Source of the DNA: Coxiellaceae bacterium
Lineage (GTDB): Bacteria; Pseudomonadota; Gammaproteobacteria; UBA9339
Assembly (NCBI GenBank): GCA_031263085.1
Contig: JAISGM010000004.1
Coordinates: 1-64,000, forward strand
Direction of reading: 5' to 3'
DNA length: 64,000 nucleotides
Below, piece by piece: positions 49,669 to 59,663 of this stretch (position 1 is its first letter; each line of letters opens with the position of its first letter). The position numbers and the translations under genes were made by a program. The notes below the pieces were generated by a model. The model did not search any database. It saw only the letters and a program-made list of their open reading frames with translations, and was not told the origin of the DNA.

Positions 49669-51048
49669 TCATTTCTGTTGAAATCGATAAATAATAAGTG
49701 GCACCAAATAAAAACCTGCGAATCCAGTAATCAAAAAAATTTCATATAATTTAACGCTACCAATTATGATCTGTTTAGGTGGTATAAATCCAATAAGTAT
49801 TATAAAAACACTCGTTGCAATCCCCAATGAACCAACGAACCACATACCAAAATTGCCGAATGGAATTTTATAAACACGTTTAACTGTTGGATATTTATAG
49901 CGCAAACGTATTGCTGAAGCAAAAATAAAAACATAACAAGATAACGCCAACATTGCAGTCAAATCCGCTAAAATCCAAAATGAACTATTGACACTTGGCA
50001 TAACTAAAAATACTAAGCAAACAATTGAAAAAATAATACCTTGCATAATTAAAATGGTTTTTGGCATTTTGTTAATATTAATCTGTTGGAAAAAATTTGG
50101 GATACAACCATCAGCAGCGGCAACTAATAATCCTCGAGCTGGACCTATTGTCCATGCGCCAACCCCGCCAATCACACCAACAATCATTAAAATCGCAATT
50201 ACAGATTGCAACCAATTTAAATGCAATGCCTTAAAAAATAATGCAAATGCATCAAGTAATCCAGTAATCAGATTCAGCTGCTCTTTAGGCACGACAACCG
50301 CCACTGCCAATGATGCCGGTATAATAGCCAATAAAATAATTATTGTTGAATAATACAGTGCCCGGGGATAATCACGACTAGGATTCTTAACATCTTGCAC
50401 ATGAACTGCAGACATCTCCATTCCCAATAAACCATATACTACTCCAGTTAATAGAGCTAGATTATCGAATCGAATATCAGGTATTAAAGCAGATAGACTA
50501 ATATTCATGCTAACCTGTCTTCCTTGTAATAACCAAATAATTCCAAGTATCGCAATTAACCCCATGGGAATTAAAGTACCAATAACAGCAGTTATTGTAC
50601 TAAGCATGCTTGAAATATGCATACCACGTAAAGTTATAATAGTAATTAACCAATAAGTACCGGATATCACTCCTAGCATATACCAAATATTATTAACAAG
50701 ATTAGGATTTATAATATAAGCTAGAGTTGCTGCCATTAATGAAAGAATGGTAGGATACCAACAAATATTGTAAATCCACTGAATACAAATAACAACAAAT
50801 GCCATCGGTTTACCAAAAGCTTCTCGCACCCAAATATAAACCCCTCCACTTTGTGGCCATCCTGTAGTTAATTCAGCAGAAACCAGAGCGCTAGGTATAA
50901 AAAATGTTAAAGTAAATATTGCATAATAAGATAATAAAGAAAATCCGTAAGTTGCGCCAATAGCAACGTTACGCAAACTGCAAATTGCTATAACATTAAT
51001 CATTACTAATGATAAAATGCTCATGGGTAATTTTGATTTATTTTGCAT
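49669..51048 (-). CDS. APC-superfamily amino-acid permease
   Basis: A 459-residue carrier with about twelve membrane helices. It resembles glutamate/GABA-antiporter-like members of the APC superfamily: the first helix region has IAICSLRNVAIGATYG, and the PQSGGVYIWVREAFG motif follows helix 2, as in that group. Substrate is not predictable. It starts 30 bases after the MvaD-IDI gene on the same strand, with no terminator between, so it appears to be the last gene of the mevalonate operon. The link may be accidental, or it may serve import of a pathway precursor. Confidence 0.85.
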   Translation of the reverse strand: MQNKSKLPMSILSLVMINVIAICSLRNVAIGATYGFSLLSYYAIFTLTFFIPSALVSAELTTGWPQSGGVYIWVREAFGKPMAFVVICIQWIYNICWYPTILSLMAATLAYIINPNLVNNIWYMLGVISGTYWLITIITLRGMHISSMLSTITAVIGTLIPMGLIAILGIIWLLQGRQVSMNISLSALIPDIRFDNLALLTGVVYGLLGMEMSAVHVQDVKNPSRDYPRALYYSTIIILLAIIPASLAVAVVVPKEQLNLITGLLDAFALFFKALHLNWLQSVIAILMIVGVIGGVGAWTIGPARGLLVAAADGCIPNFFQQININKMPKTILIMQGIIFSIVCLVFLVMPSVNSSFWILADLTAMLALSCYVFIFASAIRLRYKYPTVKRVYKIPFGNFGMWFVGSLGIATSVFIILIGFIPPKQIIIGSVKLYEIFLITGFAGFYLVPLIIYRFQQK

Positions 51049-51078
51049 AAATACATATCCAAACTTATATTCAGGTTT

Positions 51079-52605
51079 TCAATAAGGGATAGTTAATAGT
51101 AAATTTAACACATATGATAACCAAATTGTATAATTATTTGGATGATCATGCAGCTCTCGCTGTAGAGTAGCAAGTTCTAACCAACAAGTATCTTGTACTT
51201 CAGCATGATTAAATAACGGATTTTCAATATCATTAAATCCGACTAATACATGATCAATCTCATTCTCAATAAAATTAGTCTCAAAAAAATTAGCTCGATA
51301 ATGAAATTTACCAATCTCTTTAAGGGGTACACTAAATCCTATTTCATATTGCAATCTCATTATCGCTGCGATTGCAATATCATCCCCTGGAGCAGGATGA
51401 CCACAACAAGTATTAGACCATAAATTAGAACTATGATATTTACACCAACTCCTTTTTTGCAATAAAAGCTCTATACAATTATTACGTCGACGTAAAATAG
51501 CTACTGAAAAAGCTCGATGCAATTGTCCTTTAATATGAGTCGCTATTTTTTCATCAATCCCTATCTGGGTATCATTATCATCAACTAAGATTATTTTCTT
51601 AATACCAATATCTGAAAATGGAGAAATTATTTCAAGATTAGGAAAAAAACTAATTATTTTTTTTTCATCTTTAGCTAAAAATAATAACTGTAAATTTGGA
51701 CCAGCATCTTGAGTGAAAAAAATCTGAATTCCAGAATAACGAATAGCCTGTATCTTAGCCATTATTTCGCGTGTTTTAGATAAAGAATAAATGATTGGCG
51801 GGCTAGACGCTGCCATAGCAGCATGCATAGTAAGGGCATTTTTTTCAGTAGTTTTTCCTAATAAATCAAAATTCTGTTCAAATAATGCCAATTTAAGGTT
51901 TGTTAAATCATTCATCGCCTGTTTTGGCCATTGCAAATAAAGAGGTGAAGTATTTACTGTACGTTCCATGGCCTCCCTTGAAGAGAGAGATTTCTCCAAA
52001 GAAGAAATTATTAATGCCCCGATTCTAAGATTGGGCCAATTATATGCCAATTGCCTACCGTAACTATCCATCCCATCATCTCGCTCGCCTTGTTGCCATT
52101 CAACAAAACCATCAAAAATTGAACGACAAGCACTACCACTACCTAATCGCGCTAAAACCGAAAGATTTTCTTGTGATAGTTTCCAAGAATAAAGATTATT
52201 CAAAGCAGATACCAATGATGCAAAACCACATGCCGATGAAGCAAAACCGGCGGCAATGGGTATATTAGTGCTAATAATTACTGAATAGTTAAGATTTTTG
52301 AATCGAAACAGATCTAAAAAACTTTTAAGACGCACATAAAATTTTGTCTCTTGATTAAGAACTTTACCGTTAACAAGATAGCGATCTATATTGCCCTCAT
52401 GTTTAATAGTTGTACGCGTGCCCTTATACCCAAGAGATATTGATAAACTTGAAGTAACTGGCAAATTTAATTCAATATTACGTTTACCCCAATACTTACA
52501 AAGAGCAACATTACTACTTGCCCAAGCCGAACCACCATGATTATTAACATAATACCCATGATTGGTATCACTCAGGATTTTCCTTACCACATCAATCTTT
52601 ATCAT
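51079..52605 (-). CDS. diphosphomevalonate decarboxylase fused to isopentenyl-diphosphate isomerase (type I)
   Basis: This 508-residue protein joins two consecutive mevalonate-pathway enzymes. Residues 1 to about 333 form a GHMP-fold diphosphomevalonate decarboxylase: SNVALCKYWGKRN (31-43), the ATP loop IPIAAGFASSACGF (115-128) and GSGSACRSIFDGFVEW (155-170). Residues from about 335 to 505 form a Nudix type I IPP isomerase, with LWSNTCCGHP (395-404, Cys401 aligning with the catalytic Cys) and ENEIDHV (447-453, catalytic Glu449). It would take diphosphomevalonate to IPP and then DMAPP. I know of no standard fusion of this kind. No in-frame stop or frame change lies at the junction, and an internal start there is not obvious. 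Confidence 0.92.
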   Translation of the reverse strand: MIKIDVVRKILSDTNHGYYVNNHGGSAWASSNVALCKYWGKRNIELNLPVTSSLSISLGYKGTRTTIKHEGNIDRYLVNGKVLNQETKFYVRLKSFLDLFRFKNLNYSVIISTNIPIAAGFASSACGFASLVSALNNLYSWKLSQENLSVLARLGSGSACRSIFDGFVEWQQGERDDGMDSYGRQLAYNWPNLRIGALIISSLEKSLSSREAMERTVNTSPLYLQWPKQAMNDLTNLKLALFEQNFDLLGKTTEKNALTMHAAMAASSPPIIYSLSKTREIMAKIQAIRYSGIQIFFTQDAGPNLQLLFLAKDEKKIISFFPNLEIISPFSDIGIKKIILVDDNDTQIGIDEKIATHIKGQLHRAFSVAILRRRNNCIELLLQKRSWCKYHSSNLWSNTCCGHPAPGDDIAIAAIMRLQYEIGFSVPLKEIGKFHYRANFFETNFIENEIDHVLVGFNDIENPLFNHAEVQDTCWLELATLQRELHDHPNNYTIWLSYVLNLLLTIPY

Positions 52606-52616
52606 TTAGACAACCA

Positions 52617-53585
52617 TTAAAAATATACCAATCCTTTAGAGCTGACCTTGATGTCAATTTGTCTTACCCCGATTTGTCGTTGAATTATATTAATTGGAAA
52701 ATATTTTCTTTTAATTTGACCTAAACCAATCACTGAATCTCCCAAACCTGATCCGGAAATTTTAGCACCATAAATATTCTTACTTTTTCGTAAAGAAAAA
52801 ACTAATTCAGCTAAAATAGCATTATTTACCCCTAATGATTCTTGTAATCCTTGATATATATTCATCAATTTTCCTAATTTGAACCATTGATTACTCTTAA
52901 TTGCAGCAACTCCAGATTTAGTGCACTCGCCCATAACATCATATAATTTAGCAAAAATATTTGGTAATTGCTTAATCTGTGGTTCAATACGAGTTATTAC
53001 ATCTGAAGTAGTAAGTTTACTACCAGAATACACCGCAACTATAGGTAAATTATCACGCAACCTTTTAATTATTGGGGGCTGCATTTGATAACTAAGAACG
53101 CCACCAAATACACTAGCTGCGACATCCGCACCAGAACCTAATCCTTGCACTAAACGAATCACTTTAACGGCTTTACGATACAATTTCATAAGATCCATTT
53201 TCTTGTTATATAAAAACCAGTATAAAACCCCTAAAGTTGCAACAGTAACTGCAGCTGAAGAACCAAATCCTAAATTATGAGAAAAATTCGAGGAAATTTT
53301 TAAAGTAAATCCTGTTTTTATCTTAGATAAATATTGATCAATTACTGTTAAAACATAATTATATGGTTTGACTATTTTAAATTTATCCAAAACTATCAAT
53401 TGATTGCCGAATTCTTGAGATACGATAAATAAATTTCGATCGCTACGTGGAATGAGATTCACTTTAAGATAACGATTAATTGCCACTACAATCGCTTGTT
53501 TTTTATACAAAACCGCATGCTCTCCCAATAACATCAAACTACCTGGAACTTCCACGCTATATGAGACGCAATCCATAATTTTCAC
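52617..53585 (-). CDS. GHMP kinase, probable phosphomevalonate kinase
   Basis: A 322-residue GHMP-superfamily kinase with N-terminal VEVPGSLMLLGEHAVLY, ATP loop LGFGSSAAVTVATLG (about 107-121) and GLGSGADVAASVFGGVLSYQ (about 149-168), where Asp in GSGADVAAS is the likely catalytic residue. The C-terminal GAKISGSGLGDSVIGL is the third motif. It lies between mevalonate kinase and the decarboxylase, so phosphomevalonate kinase fits best, although a mevalonate-kinase-like paralogue cannot be excluded. It overlaps the upstream kinase by 29 bases. Confidence 0.75.
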   Translation of the reverse strand: MKIMDCVSYSVEVPGSLMLLGEHAVLYKKQAIVVAINRYLKVNLIPRSDRNLFIVSQEFGNQLIVLDKFKIVKPYNYVLTVIDQYLSKIKTGFTLKISSNFSHNLGFGSSAAVTVATLGVLYWFLYNKKMDLMKLYRKAVKVIRLVQGLGSGADVAASVFGGVLSYQMQPPIIKRLRDNLPIVAVYSGSKLTTSDVITRIEPQIKQLPNIFAKLYDVMGECTKSGVAAIKSNQWFKLGKLMNIYQGLQESLGVNNAILAELVFSLRKSKNIYGAKISGSGLGDSVIGLGQIKRKYFPINIIQRQIGVRQIDIKVSSKGLVYF

Positions 53586-54582
53586 CTGTTGTAGCTAAAA
53601 TAGTATAGCCATACGACGTTACAATATCTGCAATTGTTTTATCTCCTATAACTAGAACAATCCCAGCATGATCGCCTTTAATAGCTCCAGCCCCACTAAT
53701 TTTGCCAACATTACCACGACCTTCAATCTCTGTAATAAAATTAGCAACTTTTCTCGGAACTACACCAATCCTACATAAAAGTTCATGATTAATATGAATA
53801 TTGTCAATTAATAATGTAAAATCACCTTGTTGTAGAGCTAAATCTATTTTGCAAGTAATCTCTCGGAAGCTGGTCGCCAAATTACCATTTCGTAAATATT
53901 TAGCTACCATTTCGACACACTCCCCAGTTGAAACTTCAGATTTTCCAGTATTTACCAAAATCAGAGGAATATTAGGCAAATTACGCTGACGAGCCTTACC
54001 GTCAACAAAAAAATGACAACCGCCATGAAGAGACAAAAATAAATCCAGCCCACTAGAGTGCCCATGTTGTAAATTTTCAATTTCTTTTCCTAGACATAAA
54101 TATCTATCAATCTCCAACGGGTGATTAAAATAATTAGTTAATCCGTGAATTAAACTCAAGATAAGCGCAGATGAAACTCCCATTCCACAACCATTAGGCA
54201 AATTAAGATCGATTTGAATCTTGATTCCTTTATCCATTATTAAAAATAAATTTTCCACCAGATGAATGAAAGTATATTGAATTAATTCCAAAGGCCCTTT
54301 CAATACTTCCTTAATCTCACACTTTCCATAAATAAACTTGCGATATTGTTCGGTAATCCTATTTTTTAAAAGTATAAGCTCCTGCAAATTAGTAATGCAC
54401 TTTAATCCATTGTTTAAAAATTCAAAACAAATATCACAACCTGATTCCTCGGAAATACTGGTAGTAACAAAACGATTTACCGCCATACCTAAAGCAGGCA
54501 TACCATACACCACAGCATGTTCTCCAGATAAAATTATTTTCCCTGGCACACAAGAAACCACCTTTCGAACTTGATTTATCAC
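53557..54582 (-). CDS. mevalonate kinase
   Basis: A 341-residue GHMP kinase that phosphorylates mevalonate. Motif 1 is CVPGKIILSGEHAVVYGMPA (11-30), motif 2 LPNGCGMGVSSALILSLIHG with the ATP-binding GMGVSSA, HGHSSGLDLFLSLHGG with the catalytic Asp, and motif 3 KISGAGAIKGDHAGIVLV. The SGLD motif matches mevalonate kinase better than other GHMP kinases. It overlaps mvaS by four bases (ATGA) and the next kinase by 29 bases. Confidence 0.85.
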   Translation of the reverse strand: MINQVRKVVSCVPGKIILSGEHAVVYGMPALGMAVNRFVTTSISEESGCDICFEFLNNGLKCITNLQELILLKNRITEQYRKFIYGKCEIKEVLKGPLELIQYTFIHLVENLFLIMDKGIKIQIDLNLPNGCGMGVSSALILSLIHGLTNYFNHPLEIDRYLCLGKEIENLQHGHSSGLDLFLSLHGGCHFFVDGKARQRNLPNIPLILVNTGKSEVSTGECVEMVAKYLRNGNLATSFREITCKIDLALQQGDFTLLIDNIHINHELLCRIGVVPRKVANFITEIEGRGNVGKISGAGAIKGDHAGIVLVIGDKTIADIVTSYGYTILATTGENYGLRLI

Positions 54583-55751
54583 TTTACTTGCTCATATAAC
54601 CGACGGTGTTGCTCTACTGCTTTTAGACATAATCTACCCACTTGATACTGTGGTAATTCAACAAAATTATCATTTATAGAGTATTTAAAATTGTGAAAAT
54701 ATTTATATTCTGCGAAAGAAAGTTCTTGCCTTGTAGACAATAAAACTTGGTGGTAATCTTTTTTTAACCATTCTTGATATCCATCGACAACTCTAGCAGA
54801 AAAAAATTCCCCGACGCTACCTGAACCATAACTATACAACCCTAACAGCCTTCCTGAAATATTATCAGAAACATTTTCAAGCAAAGATATAATACTCAAA
54901 TATAATGAAGCTGTATAACAATTACCAATTTCCTTACTATAGAGTAGTGACTTGCCAATTTGATAATCAAGCTGCTCTGGTGTTAATTTTTTTATTCCAT
55001 TAATCCTAGCAAGTTTTTTATGAGACCCAATTACTAATTTTGCAAGTGGCGCGTGATAACAAAATCTATCATGATCGCTAAATTTTCTTCCAGTCTTCTT
55101 AATATATTGTAGCCAAGTTTCTTCAACAAATTTCATATATGTTTCGCAAGACAAATGTCCATCGACCAAAGCATGATCTAAATAATTAGGCCGCCAAAAA
55201 TCCATTACTTCTTCTGTACAAAAACCTGATTCAGGCTCAATCACTAATATACGAGGATTAGCACTAAGTAACATAGCAACTGCTCCACATCCTTGAGAAG
55301 ATTCTGCTATTGAATTTAATTCATAGCGAGCAATATCAGAAGCAAGTAGTAAAACTTTTTTACTAACATTTTGTTGCAACCAGGTTAGTCCTAATTGTAA
55401 ACCACAAGTAGCACCGAAACATGCCTGCTTTAATTCTATTACACGACATCGCTTAGGAAGATTGAATAAACGATGAATATAAGTTCCAGCGGATTTCGCG
55501 AGATCAATTCCTGTTTCAGTAGCAAACAAAACCATTTCTATATTAGAAGTATCTTGTGATCGTAAAAGCTCTGTAGTTGCGCTAGCTGCTAAAGTTACGA
55601 TATCTTCATTTGGAGGGGCAATCGCCATCTTATTTTGGCCAAGATTAACATAAAATCTGTTAATAGATTGATGATGCTCCATTGCCAAGGTTTTCAAATC
55701 TAAATAATATCTAGAAGTGTTAAAAACAATAGCATCAATACCGAATTTCAT
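54579..55751 (-). CDS. mvaS: hydroxymethylglutaryl-CoA synthase
   Basis: MvaS condenses acetyl-CoA with acetoacetyl-CoA to HMG-CoA, the first committed step of the mevalonate pathway. The 390-residue thiolase-fold protein keeps Glu79 (FATETG), Cys111 (LKQACFGAT) and His233 (CYHAPLAK), matching in number the catalytic residues of the Staphylococcus enzyme. It is first in the operon; 187 bases separate its start from the pnp stop upstream, a stretch that includes the pnp terminator and presumably its own promoter. Confidence 0.94.
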   Translation of the reverse strand: MKFGIDAIVFNTSRYYLDLKTLAMEHHQSINRFYVNLGQNKMAIAPPNEDIVTLAASATTELLRSQDTSNIEMVLFATETGIDLAKSAGTYIHRLFNLPKRCRVIELKQACFGATCGLQLGLTWLQQNVSKKVLLLASDIARYELNSIAESSQGCGAVAMLLSANPRILVIEPESGFCTEEVMDFWRPNYLDHALVDGHLSCETYMKFVEETWLQYIKKTGRKFSDHDRFCYHAPLAKLVIGSHKKLARINGIKKLTPEQLDYQIGKSLLYSKEIGNCYTASLYLSIISLLENVSDNISGRLLGLYSYGSGSVGEFFSARVVDGYQEWLKKDYHQVLLSTRQELSFAEYKYFHNFKYSINDNFVELPQYQVGRLCLKAVEQHRRLYEQVK

Positions 55752-55865
55752 AAATTAACCATTTAAAATTTTCAGTCACATAAAGGGAACAAGATGACAT
55801 AATTACCAAGAACTAGTATCGATAAAATTCTAACCATAAACTAGCAAGAGTAATATGGACTCTTG

Positions 55866-55895
55866 ATCAAAAATAAACTATCGTCGCGATAGTTT
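55866..55895 (-). terminator. Rho-independent terminator after pnp
   Basis: On the minus strand AAACTATCG/CGATAGTTT form a 9-bp stem with a 3-nt loop (55875-55895), followed by TTTATTTTTGA toward mvaS. It is 44 bases beyond the pnp stop and separates the translation operon from the mevalonate operon. Confidence 0.75.
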
Positions 55896-55938
55896 AATAA
55901 AAAAACATCCTACTACTGTTAGTGATCAACATAAACTT

Positions 55939-58020
55939 TTATACTATTACTTCTTTTATACTTAATCTAATCTTACCGATACGATCTATCTCAACAACTT
56001 TAACCTTTACTTCCTGGCCTTCTTCCAAATAATCCCGTACATTCTTCACACGATCAGAAGAAATTTGTGAGATATGAACCATCCCACTCTTATTTGGTAA
56101 AAATGCTACTATTGCACCAAAATCCATAATTTTAGTAACTTTACCAATATATACCTTACCGATCTCTGGCATCGCTGTTAATAATTCAATTCTACGCTTA
56201 GCCTCAGCAGCTCGATCTTTATCAGCTGAAGCAATCATAACAGTACCGTCATCCTTAATATCTATAATAGCTCCTGTTTCCTCTACCAAACTACGTATTA
56301 CTACTCCACCTTTACCAATAACATCACGAATTTTCTCAGGATTAATTTTCAGCATAGTAATCCGTGGAGCAAAATCCGAGATACACTCTCGTGGAGCAGC
56401 TATTTTTGCATGCATTAAACCTAAAATATGCATTCTAGCATCCTTAGCCTGAGATAATGCTAGTTGCATAATTTTTTCAGTGATGCCATCAATTTTAATA
56501 TCCATCTGAAGAGCAGTAATACCTGTTTCTGTTCCAGCAACTTTAAAATCCATATCGCCTAAATGATCTTCATCACCTAAAATATCAGTTAAAATCGCAA
56601 AGCGATCTTCATTCTTTATAAGACCCATGGCAATGCCGGCAACCGGGGATTTAAGTGGTACTCCAGCATCCATTAAAGATAAACTAGCTCCACATACTGA
56701 TGCCATAGAACTTGAACCATTTGATTCTGTAATTTCTGAAACCACTCGAATCACATAAGGAAACATTTCTTTACTAGGTATAACCGCTGCTAACGCTCTC
56801 TTAGCTAAATTACCATGACCTATTTCACGTCTCTTTGGGCTGCCAACTATACCTATCTCTCCAGTAGAATATGGAGGAAAATTATAATGCAACATAAAAC
56901 TTTCCTTACTTTCTCCTGCGGGAATATCAATAATCTGAGCATCATTCTCTGTACCTAGAGTTGTTACCACGAACGCCTGAGTTTCACCTCGAGTAAAAAG
57001 AGCTGAACCATGCGCCCTTGGCAATATTCCTAAATCAATATCAATTGATCTTACGGTTTTATTGTCACGACCATCGATTCTAGAAAATCCTGACAAAATT
57101 CTATCACGAACTATTTGACGTTCTAATTCGAATATGACATTAACAATCCGTTCCCGATCATCATCAGAATCAGTAACATCAAAAAGATCTTTAGCCTTTT
57201 TACGAATCTCTTCTAATTTAGCAACACGTAGCTGTTTATCAGTAATTTTATAAGCTGTTAATAAATCATCCTCCACAGCGTTTTTAATCTTGATAATAAA
57301 CTCTTGATGTACAGCTACTGGTGTAAAAAACCATTTATGATTGTTAACGTCTTGAGCAAAATCTTGAATATTTTTAATCGCTGTTTGCATCTCTTTATGC
57401 CCAAACATCACTGCACCTAACATATCATTTTCAGATAATTCTTTTGCTTCTGATTCAACCATTAGAATTGCGGTTTCTGTACCAGCTACAATTAAATCTA
57501 GTTTTGAGTTTTTTAATTGACTAGCTTTGGGATTAAGTAAATAATTACCATTTTGATAACCAACTCTCCCTCCAGCTAGCGGTCCATTAAATGGAACTCC
57601 TGAAATCTCAATAGCTGCAGCTGCGCCAATTAACGATGGAATATCAGGCAAAATTTCAGGATCAAGAGACATCAAAGTTGCAACTACCTGTATTTTATTA
57701 GCAAACCCATTAGGGAACAAAGGACGTAAAGAACGATCAATCAAGCGAGAAACCAAGGTCTCTTGAACGCTCGGACGACCCTCGCGCTTAATAAACCCCC
57801 CAGGCAATCTACCATTAGCATAATAACGCTCTTGATAATTTACAGTTAAAGGGAAGAAATCTCTTTTTTCAGTAGACTCTCTTTCGGCTACTACCGTTAC
57901 TAATACTGTAGTATCACCCATACTGACTAGTACGGCACCAGTAGTTTGTCTTGCAATATTACCAGTTTCTAAAGTAATAACTTGTTCGCCATATTGAAAG
58001 GATCTTTTAATATGTTTCAT
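55939..58020 (-). CDS. pnp: polyribonucleotide nucleotidyltransferase (PNPase)
   Basis: PNPase degrades RNA phosphorolytically from the 3' end. The 693-residue protein has two RNase PH domains (about 12-220 and 310-545), a KH domain (about 555-615, with the [16 protein letters not shown] motif) and a C-terminal S1 domain (about 620-690). [25 protein letters not shown] marks the second PH core ([17 protein letters not shown]). It lies seven bases after rpsO, and in E. coli the rpsO-pnp mRNA is autoregulated by PNPase and RNase III. Confidence 0.97.
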   Translation of the reverse strand: MKHIKRSFQYGEQVITLETGNIARQTTGAVLVSMGDTTVLVTVVAERESTEKRDFFPLTVNYQERYYANGRLPGGFIKREGRPSVQETLVSRLIDRSLRPLFPNGFANKIQVVATLMSLDPEILPDIPSLIGAAAAIEISGVPFNGPLAGGRVGYQNGNYLLNPKASQLKNSKLDLIVAGTETAILMVESEAKELSENDMLGAVMFGHKEMQTAIKNIQDFAQDVNNHKWFFTPVAVHQEFIIKIKNAVEDDLLTAYKITDKQLRVAKLEEIRKKAKDLFDVTDSDDDRERIVNVIFELERQIVRDRILSGFSRIDGRDNKTVRSIDIDLGILPRAHGSALFTRGETQAFVVTTLGTENDAQIIDIPAGESKESFMLHYNFPPYSTGEIGIVGSPKRREIGHGNLAKRALAAVIPSKEMFPYVIRVVSEITESNGSSSMASVCGASLSLMDAGVPLKSPVAGIAMGLIKNEDRFAILTDILGDEDHLGDMDFKVAGTETGITALQMDIKIDGITEKIMQLALSQAKDARMHILGLMHAKIAAPRECISDFAPRITMLKINPEKIRDVIGKGGVVIRSLVEETGAIIDIKDDGTVMIASADKDRAAEAKRRIELLTAMPEIGKVYIGKVTKIMDFGAIVAFLPNKSGMVHISQISSDRVKNVRDYLEEGQEVKVKVVEIDRIGKIRLSIKEVIV

Positions 58021-58027
58021 TAATTTT

Positions 58028-58297
58028 CTACCCTCGTAAATTCAAACGAGTAACGATATTATGATATCTACCTATATCTTTACCCTTTAGATAATCAAGC
58101 AACTTTCTTCTTAAATTGACTTTACGAATCAAACCGCGGCGTGAATGATGATCTTTGAGGTGCAATTTAAAATGAGCAATGAGTTGATTGATATCTGTGG
58201 TCAAAAGAGCTATCTGAACCTCAGACGAACCTGTATCACCATCGGTCAATCCATAATCTTTAACAATTTGTACTTTATTAATAGATGATAACGACAT
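58028..58297 (-). CDS. rpsO: 30S ribosomal protein S15
   Basis: S15 nucleates assembly of the platform of the 30S subunit. The 89-residue protein has the family features [30 protein letters not shown] and [12 protein letters not shown]. It precedes pnp by seven bases and follows the small ferredoxin gene by 24. Confidence 0.97.
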   Translation of the reverse strand: MSLSSINKVQIVKDYGLTDGDTGSSEVQIALLTTDINQLIAHFKLHLKDHHSRRGLIRKVNLRRKLLDYLKGKDIGRYHNIVTRLNLRG

Positions 58298-58321
58298 ACA
58301 ACATCCTTTATTAATTACAAT

Positions 58322-58552
58322 CTATACACTATCATTACCGATAGCTCCAACTGGACAATTTGATAGTGCCTGTTCGCACGTAGCAATCTCTGTAGTGGTA
58401 CTTGGCTGAATTTTAACGTACATGCCACCATTTTCATCTTCAGAAAAGAAATCACCTGCGATATCTATACACTGCCCACAACTAACACAGTTGACATCTA
58501 CATAATATTTCCCAGAAACATTCTTTTCTAATTTCGCATTCTTATTTGCCAT
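58322..58552 (-). CDS. small single-cluster [4Fe-4S] ferredoxin
   Basis: A 76-residue soluble electron carrier from the ATG at 58552, preceded by AGGGTGA. Cys22, Cys25 and Cys28 (CVSCGQC) plus Cys66 before Pro (NCPVGAI) provide one [4Fe-4S] cluster; Cys59 may pair with another cysteine or be free. The acidic content is typical of bacterial ferredoxins. It interrupts the usual truB-rpsO neighbourhood and has no obvious redox partner nearby, so its role is unknown. Confidence 0.9.
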   Translation of the reverse strand: MANKNAKLEKNVSGKYYVDVNCVSCGQCIDIAGDFFSEDENGGMYVKIQPSTTTEIATCEQALSNCPVGAIGNDSV

Positions 58553-58710
58553 ATCTTTCACCCTATTACCCCTCTTGACTTACAGGAATGTAGAATGATA
58601 CACCATTTTAGAATAAAAACATAATGCAAAATTATATCCCGTGAAACATTTGTTAAATTTATAACGCATTTGAGGATATAATCCTTGATTTTTAAAACTT
58701 TAAAAAATCA

Positions 58711-59610
58711 TCAACTGATTCTTATCATCTTTCGCGGAGAAATTTTACCACATAAAATTACCTCTCCAACCCCCACGAATTTACCATCTTTATTTTTCAA
58801 TTGCACTAACCCAGATTCTGGCGCATTAACAACTAAAACTTTTTGTCCTAAAAAAGCATAATGAATCATATCATCAGTCAAAACTACCTCTGACATACCA
58901 TCCAACATTGATTCTATTGGTAATAATTTACTTGACTCTTGAAAATACCCATCATGTATAATTAATTTTTTTAATTCATTTAAAGTAATCATCGCATCTT
59001 CCTGATACGGTCCCACTGCTAAACGCCGTAAACTAACAACATGAGCCCCGCATCCTATAATTTCACCAATGTCTGCCACCAAGGTACGAATATAAGTACC
59101 TTTGCTACAAAAAATCTCAAGTGTTATTAAATTATCGACTAGTTTTAGCAATTGTAATTTATAAATGTTGACTTCTCTAGGACTACGTTCGACTTCAATA
59201 CCCAAACGAGCTAATTTATATAATGGCTGTCCCTGATACTTAACAGCAGAATACATGGGGGGAGTTTGCAAAATTTTACCCATAAATTGAGACAAAATCC
59301 TTTCGCAAATTTTTACACTTATCCCATTTACAGATCTTTTAGTAAGTACTTCACTCTCCGCATCTCCACTGGCAGTTGTTTCGCCCAATTTTCCAGTCAC
59401 TAAATACCGTTTATCAGCATTAAGTAGAAATTGAGAAAATTTAGTTGCCTCACCAAAACAAATTGGCAACATGCCGCTAGCGTTCGGATCAAGACTACCA
59501 GTATGCCCAGCTTTACTAGCTTTAAAAAGTTTTTTAACTATCTGCAGAGCATCATTAGAACTAAATCCAACAGGTTTATCCAAAAGCAAAACTCCACTTA
59601 TACTTTTCAT
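58711..59610 (-). CDS. truB: tRNA pseudouridine-55 synthase
   Basis: TruB makes pseudouridine-55 in the T loop of tRNAs. The ATG at 59610 gives 299 residues starting MKSISGVLLLDKPVGFSSN. The catalytic Asp is D41 in AGHTGSLDPNASGMLP. The RNA-contacting KRYLVTGKLGETTASGDAE and FCSKGTYIRTLVADIG motifs follow, and a C-terminal PUA-like domain ends it. An upstream in-frame start 14 codons earlier adds a hydrophobic stretch and is unlikely. It is 53 bases after rbfA. Confidence 0.96.
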   Translation of the reverse strand: MKSISGVLLLDKPVGFSSNDALQIVKKLFKASKAGHTGSLDPNASGMLPICFGEATKFSQFLLNADKRYLVTGKLGETTASGDAESEVLTKRSVNGISVKICERILSQFMGKILQTPPMYSAVKYQGQPLYKLARLGIEVERSPREVNIYKLQLLKLVDNLITLEIFCSKGTYIRTLVADIGEIIGCGAHVVSLRRLAVGPYQEDAMITLNELKKLIIHDGYFQESSKLLPIESMLDGMSEVVLTDDMIHYAFLGQKVLVVNAPESGLVQLKNKDGKFVGVGEVILCGKISPRKMIRIS

Positions 59611-59663
59611 ACAAATTGCTCTAAAATAAAATATTTCCAAGATTACAGACATTAATTACGAAA

